From positions 1 to 20,914 of the forward strand of contig JBHIEG010000027.1 of the NCBI GenBank assembly GCA_046760505.1: DNA of 20,914 nucleotides, in the 5' to 3' direction. Below, in pieces: positions 20,513-20,914 of this stretch; position 1 is the stretch's first letter, and each line of letters begins with the position of its first letter. The notes under the pieces are model-generated. The model saw nothing but the letters and a program-made list of their open reading frames with translations, did not search any database and was not told the origin of the DNA. Made by a program: the position numbers and the translations under genes. The stretch is from CAYFZR01 sp046760505 [NCBI: Candidatus Hydrothermarchaeota archaeon]. Its GTDB lineage: Archaea; CAYFZR01.

Positions 20513-20668
20513 CTAATCTTCTGTTGTTTCTTCTGCTTCTTCTACTTCCTCTTCAACCTCTTCCGCGGTCTCTTCGGTAATATCTTCCTCTACAATATCT
20601 TCTTTTTCATATACCTCTTTTTTTTCCTTTTTTTTGAAAAGAGATTTTATCGAATCTAATATTCCCAT
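20513..20668 (-). CDS. Acidic miniprotein with a basic amphipathic N-terminus, 51 residues
   Basis: Translation from ATG 20668 gives MGILDSIKSLFKKK followed by a strongly acidic tail (over half of the last 35 residues are Glu or Asp), ending ETTED and TAG. A good ribosome site, TAGGTGAG, lies just before the start. The N-terminal helix has hydrophobic residues on one face and lysines on the other, which suggests a peripheral membrane contact with an acidic extension reaching into the cytoplasm. The opening recalls the N-terminus of proteins such as FtsY, but no GTPase follows. The family is unknown to me. It is convergent with rnhB and separated from it by nothing. Confidence 0.62.
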   Translation of the reverse strand: MGILDSIKSLFKKKEKKEVYEKEDIVEEDITEETAEEVEEEVEEAEETTED

Positions 20669-20900
20669 ATTTCTCACCTAACCTGCAAGTGCGCTTAGAG
20701 TGTGGAATTGTCCTAGGTCTGCGACACTTCGTGCACTCAGGAATCGGGCGTTGATACCATGACTAGAAGAATCGATGCAAAAAGTAGACCTGTCATCAAC
20801 CACCTCATACCATCCCTTGACGGTATGATGGCAGGTAGAATATAAAATTTTCCTTTTTCTCTTCTGTTAAATTAATGTTGCTAACGTTTTTATAGTAGTT
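20669..20900. other. GC-rich structured region of uncertain status at the window end
   Basis: Bases from about 20685 to 20838 are clearly richer in G and C than the surrounding DNA. CCTGTCATCA (20793-20802) pairs with TGATGGCAGG around 20826-20835 over ten base pairs (one wobble on the plus strand), with an inner TACC/GGTA pair. On the minus strand a TATA box (ACTATAAAAACG, about 20885-20897) could drive a transcript through this region into the acidic miniprotein gene. That strand also has an open frame of nearly 60 codons ending GQFHTLSALAG but no normal start, and a 23-residue hydrophobic mini-frame starting MRWLMTGLLFASILL. Non-coding RNA, mRNA leader and small gene all remain possible. 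Confidence 0.4.
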
Positions 20901-20914
20901 AAACAAACTTAACT

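Overview
The window looks archaeal and probably comes from a thermophilic, euryarchaeal-type anaerobe. The evidence is: two tRNA genes without an encoded CCA; TATA boxes centred about 24-30 bases before many start codons, which implies leaderless mRNAs; GGAGGTGA-type ribosome sites in front of internal operon genes; AT-rich DNA with AGA/AGG arginine and ATA isoleucine codons; and archaeal-type families (tungsten/molybdenum aldehyde oxidoreductase, four-subunit 2-oxoacid:ferredoxin oxidoreductase, GAD domain as in GatE, S-layer-type domain, PfkB kinase). The exact lineage cannot be fixed from the sequence alone. Nothing looks like a phage, an IS transposase or a CRISPR array.

Layout. 1-1105: the 3' part of tRNA-Leu(CAG), then a short-form 6-phosphogluconate dehydrogenase. 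1166-3315 (minus): an aldehyde:ferredoxin oxidoreductase-family enzyme, translationally coupled to an upstream four-cluster ferredoxin whose first cluster motif lies before its first ATG. 3403-5249: a tiny leaderless membrane protein, a gene-poor AT-rich stretch holding a GC-rich hairpin (candidate RNA), an unrecognised 249-residue helical protein, and two tandem copies of a palindromic repeat. 5250-8322: MobB, HtpX with an embedded EF-hand loop, a free-standing GAD domain, an unknown protein, and a secreted S-layer-type protein. 8306-12707: a DUF362 protein divergent from a compact operon (ferredoxin delta, alpha, beta and gamma subunits of 2-oxoacid oxidoreductase, an unknown 97-residue protein, a MazG-like hydrolase and a small membrane protein). 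12779-13750 (minus): tRNA-Gly(TCC), whose promoter lies inside the end of a PfkB kinase gene. 13842-17654: small membrane and regulatory-looking proteins, a DMT transporter, a UspA protein and an MFS transporter. 17736-20914: an M24 (Xaa-Pro-type) peptidase, a GNAT-like protein, RNase HII, an acidic 51-residue miniprotein and a GC-rich, structured end region of unclear coding status.

Functionally, the clearest theme is ferredoxin-linked anaerobic metabolism. The aldehyde and 2-oxoacid oxidoreductases both put electrons on ferredoxin, and MobB belongs to the pterin-cofactor pathway that such an aldehyde oxidoreductase may draw on. Housekeeping genes (tRNAs, RNase HII, HtpX, MazG) are interspersed, mostly as single-gene leaderless units. 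The points most worth following are the orphan GAD domain, the EF-hand inside HtpX, the palindromic repeat family at gene ends, the apparent non-AUG start of the polyferredoxin, and two candidate RNAs.
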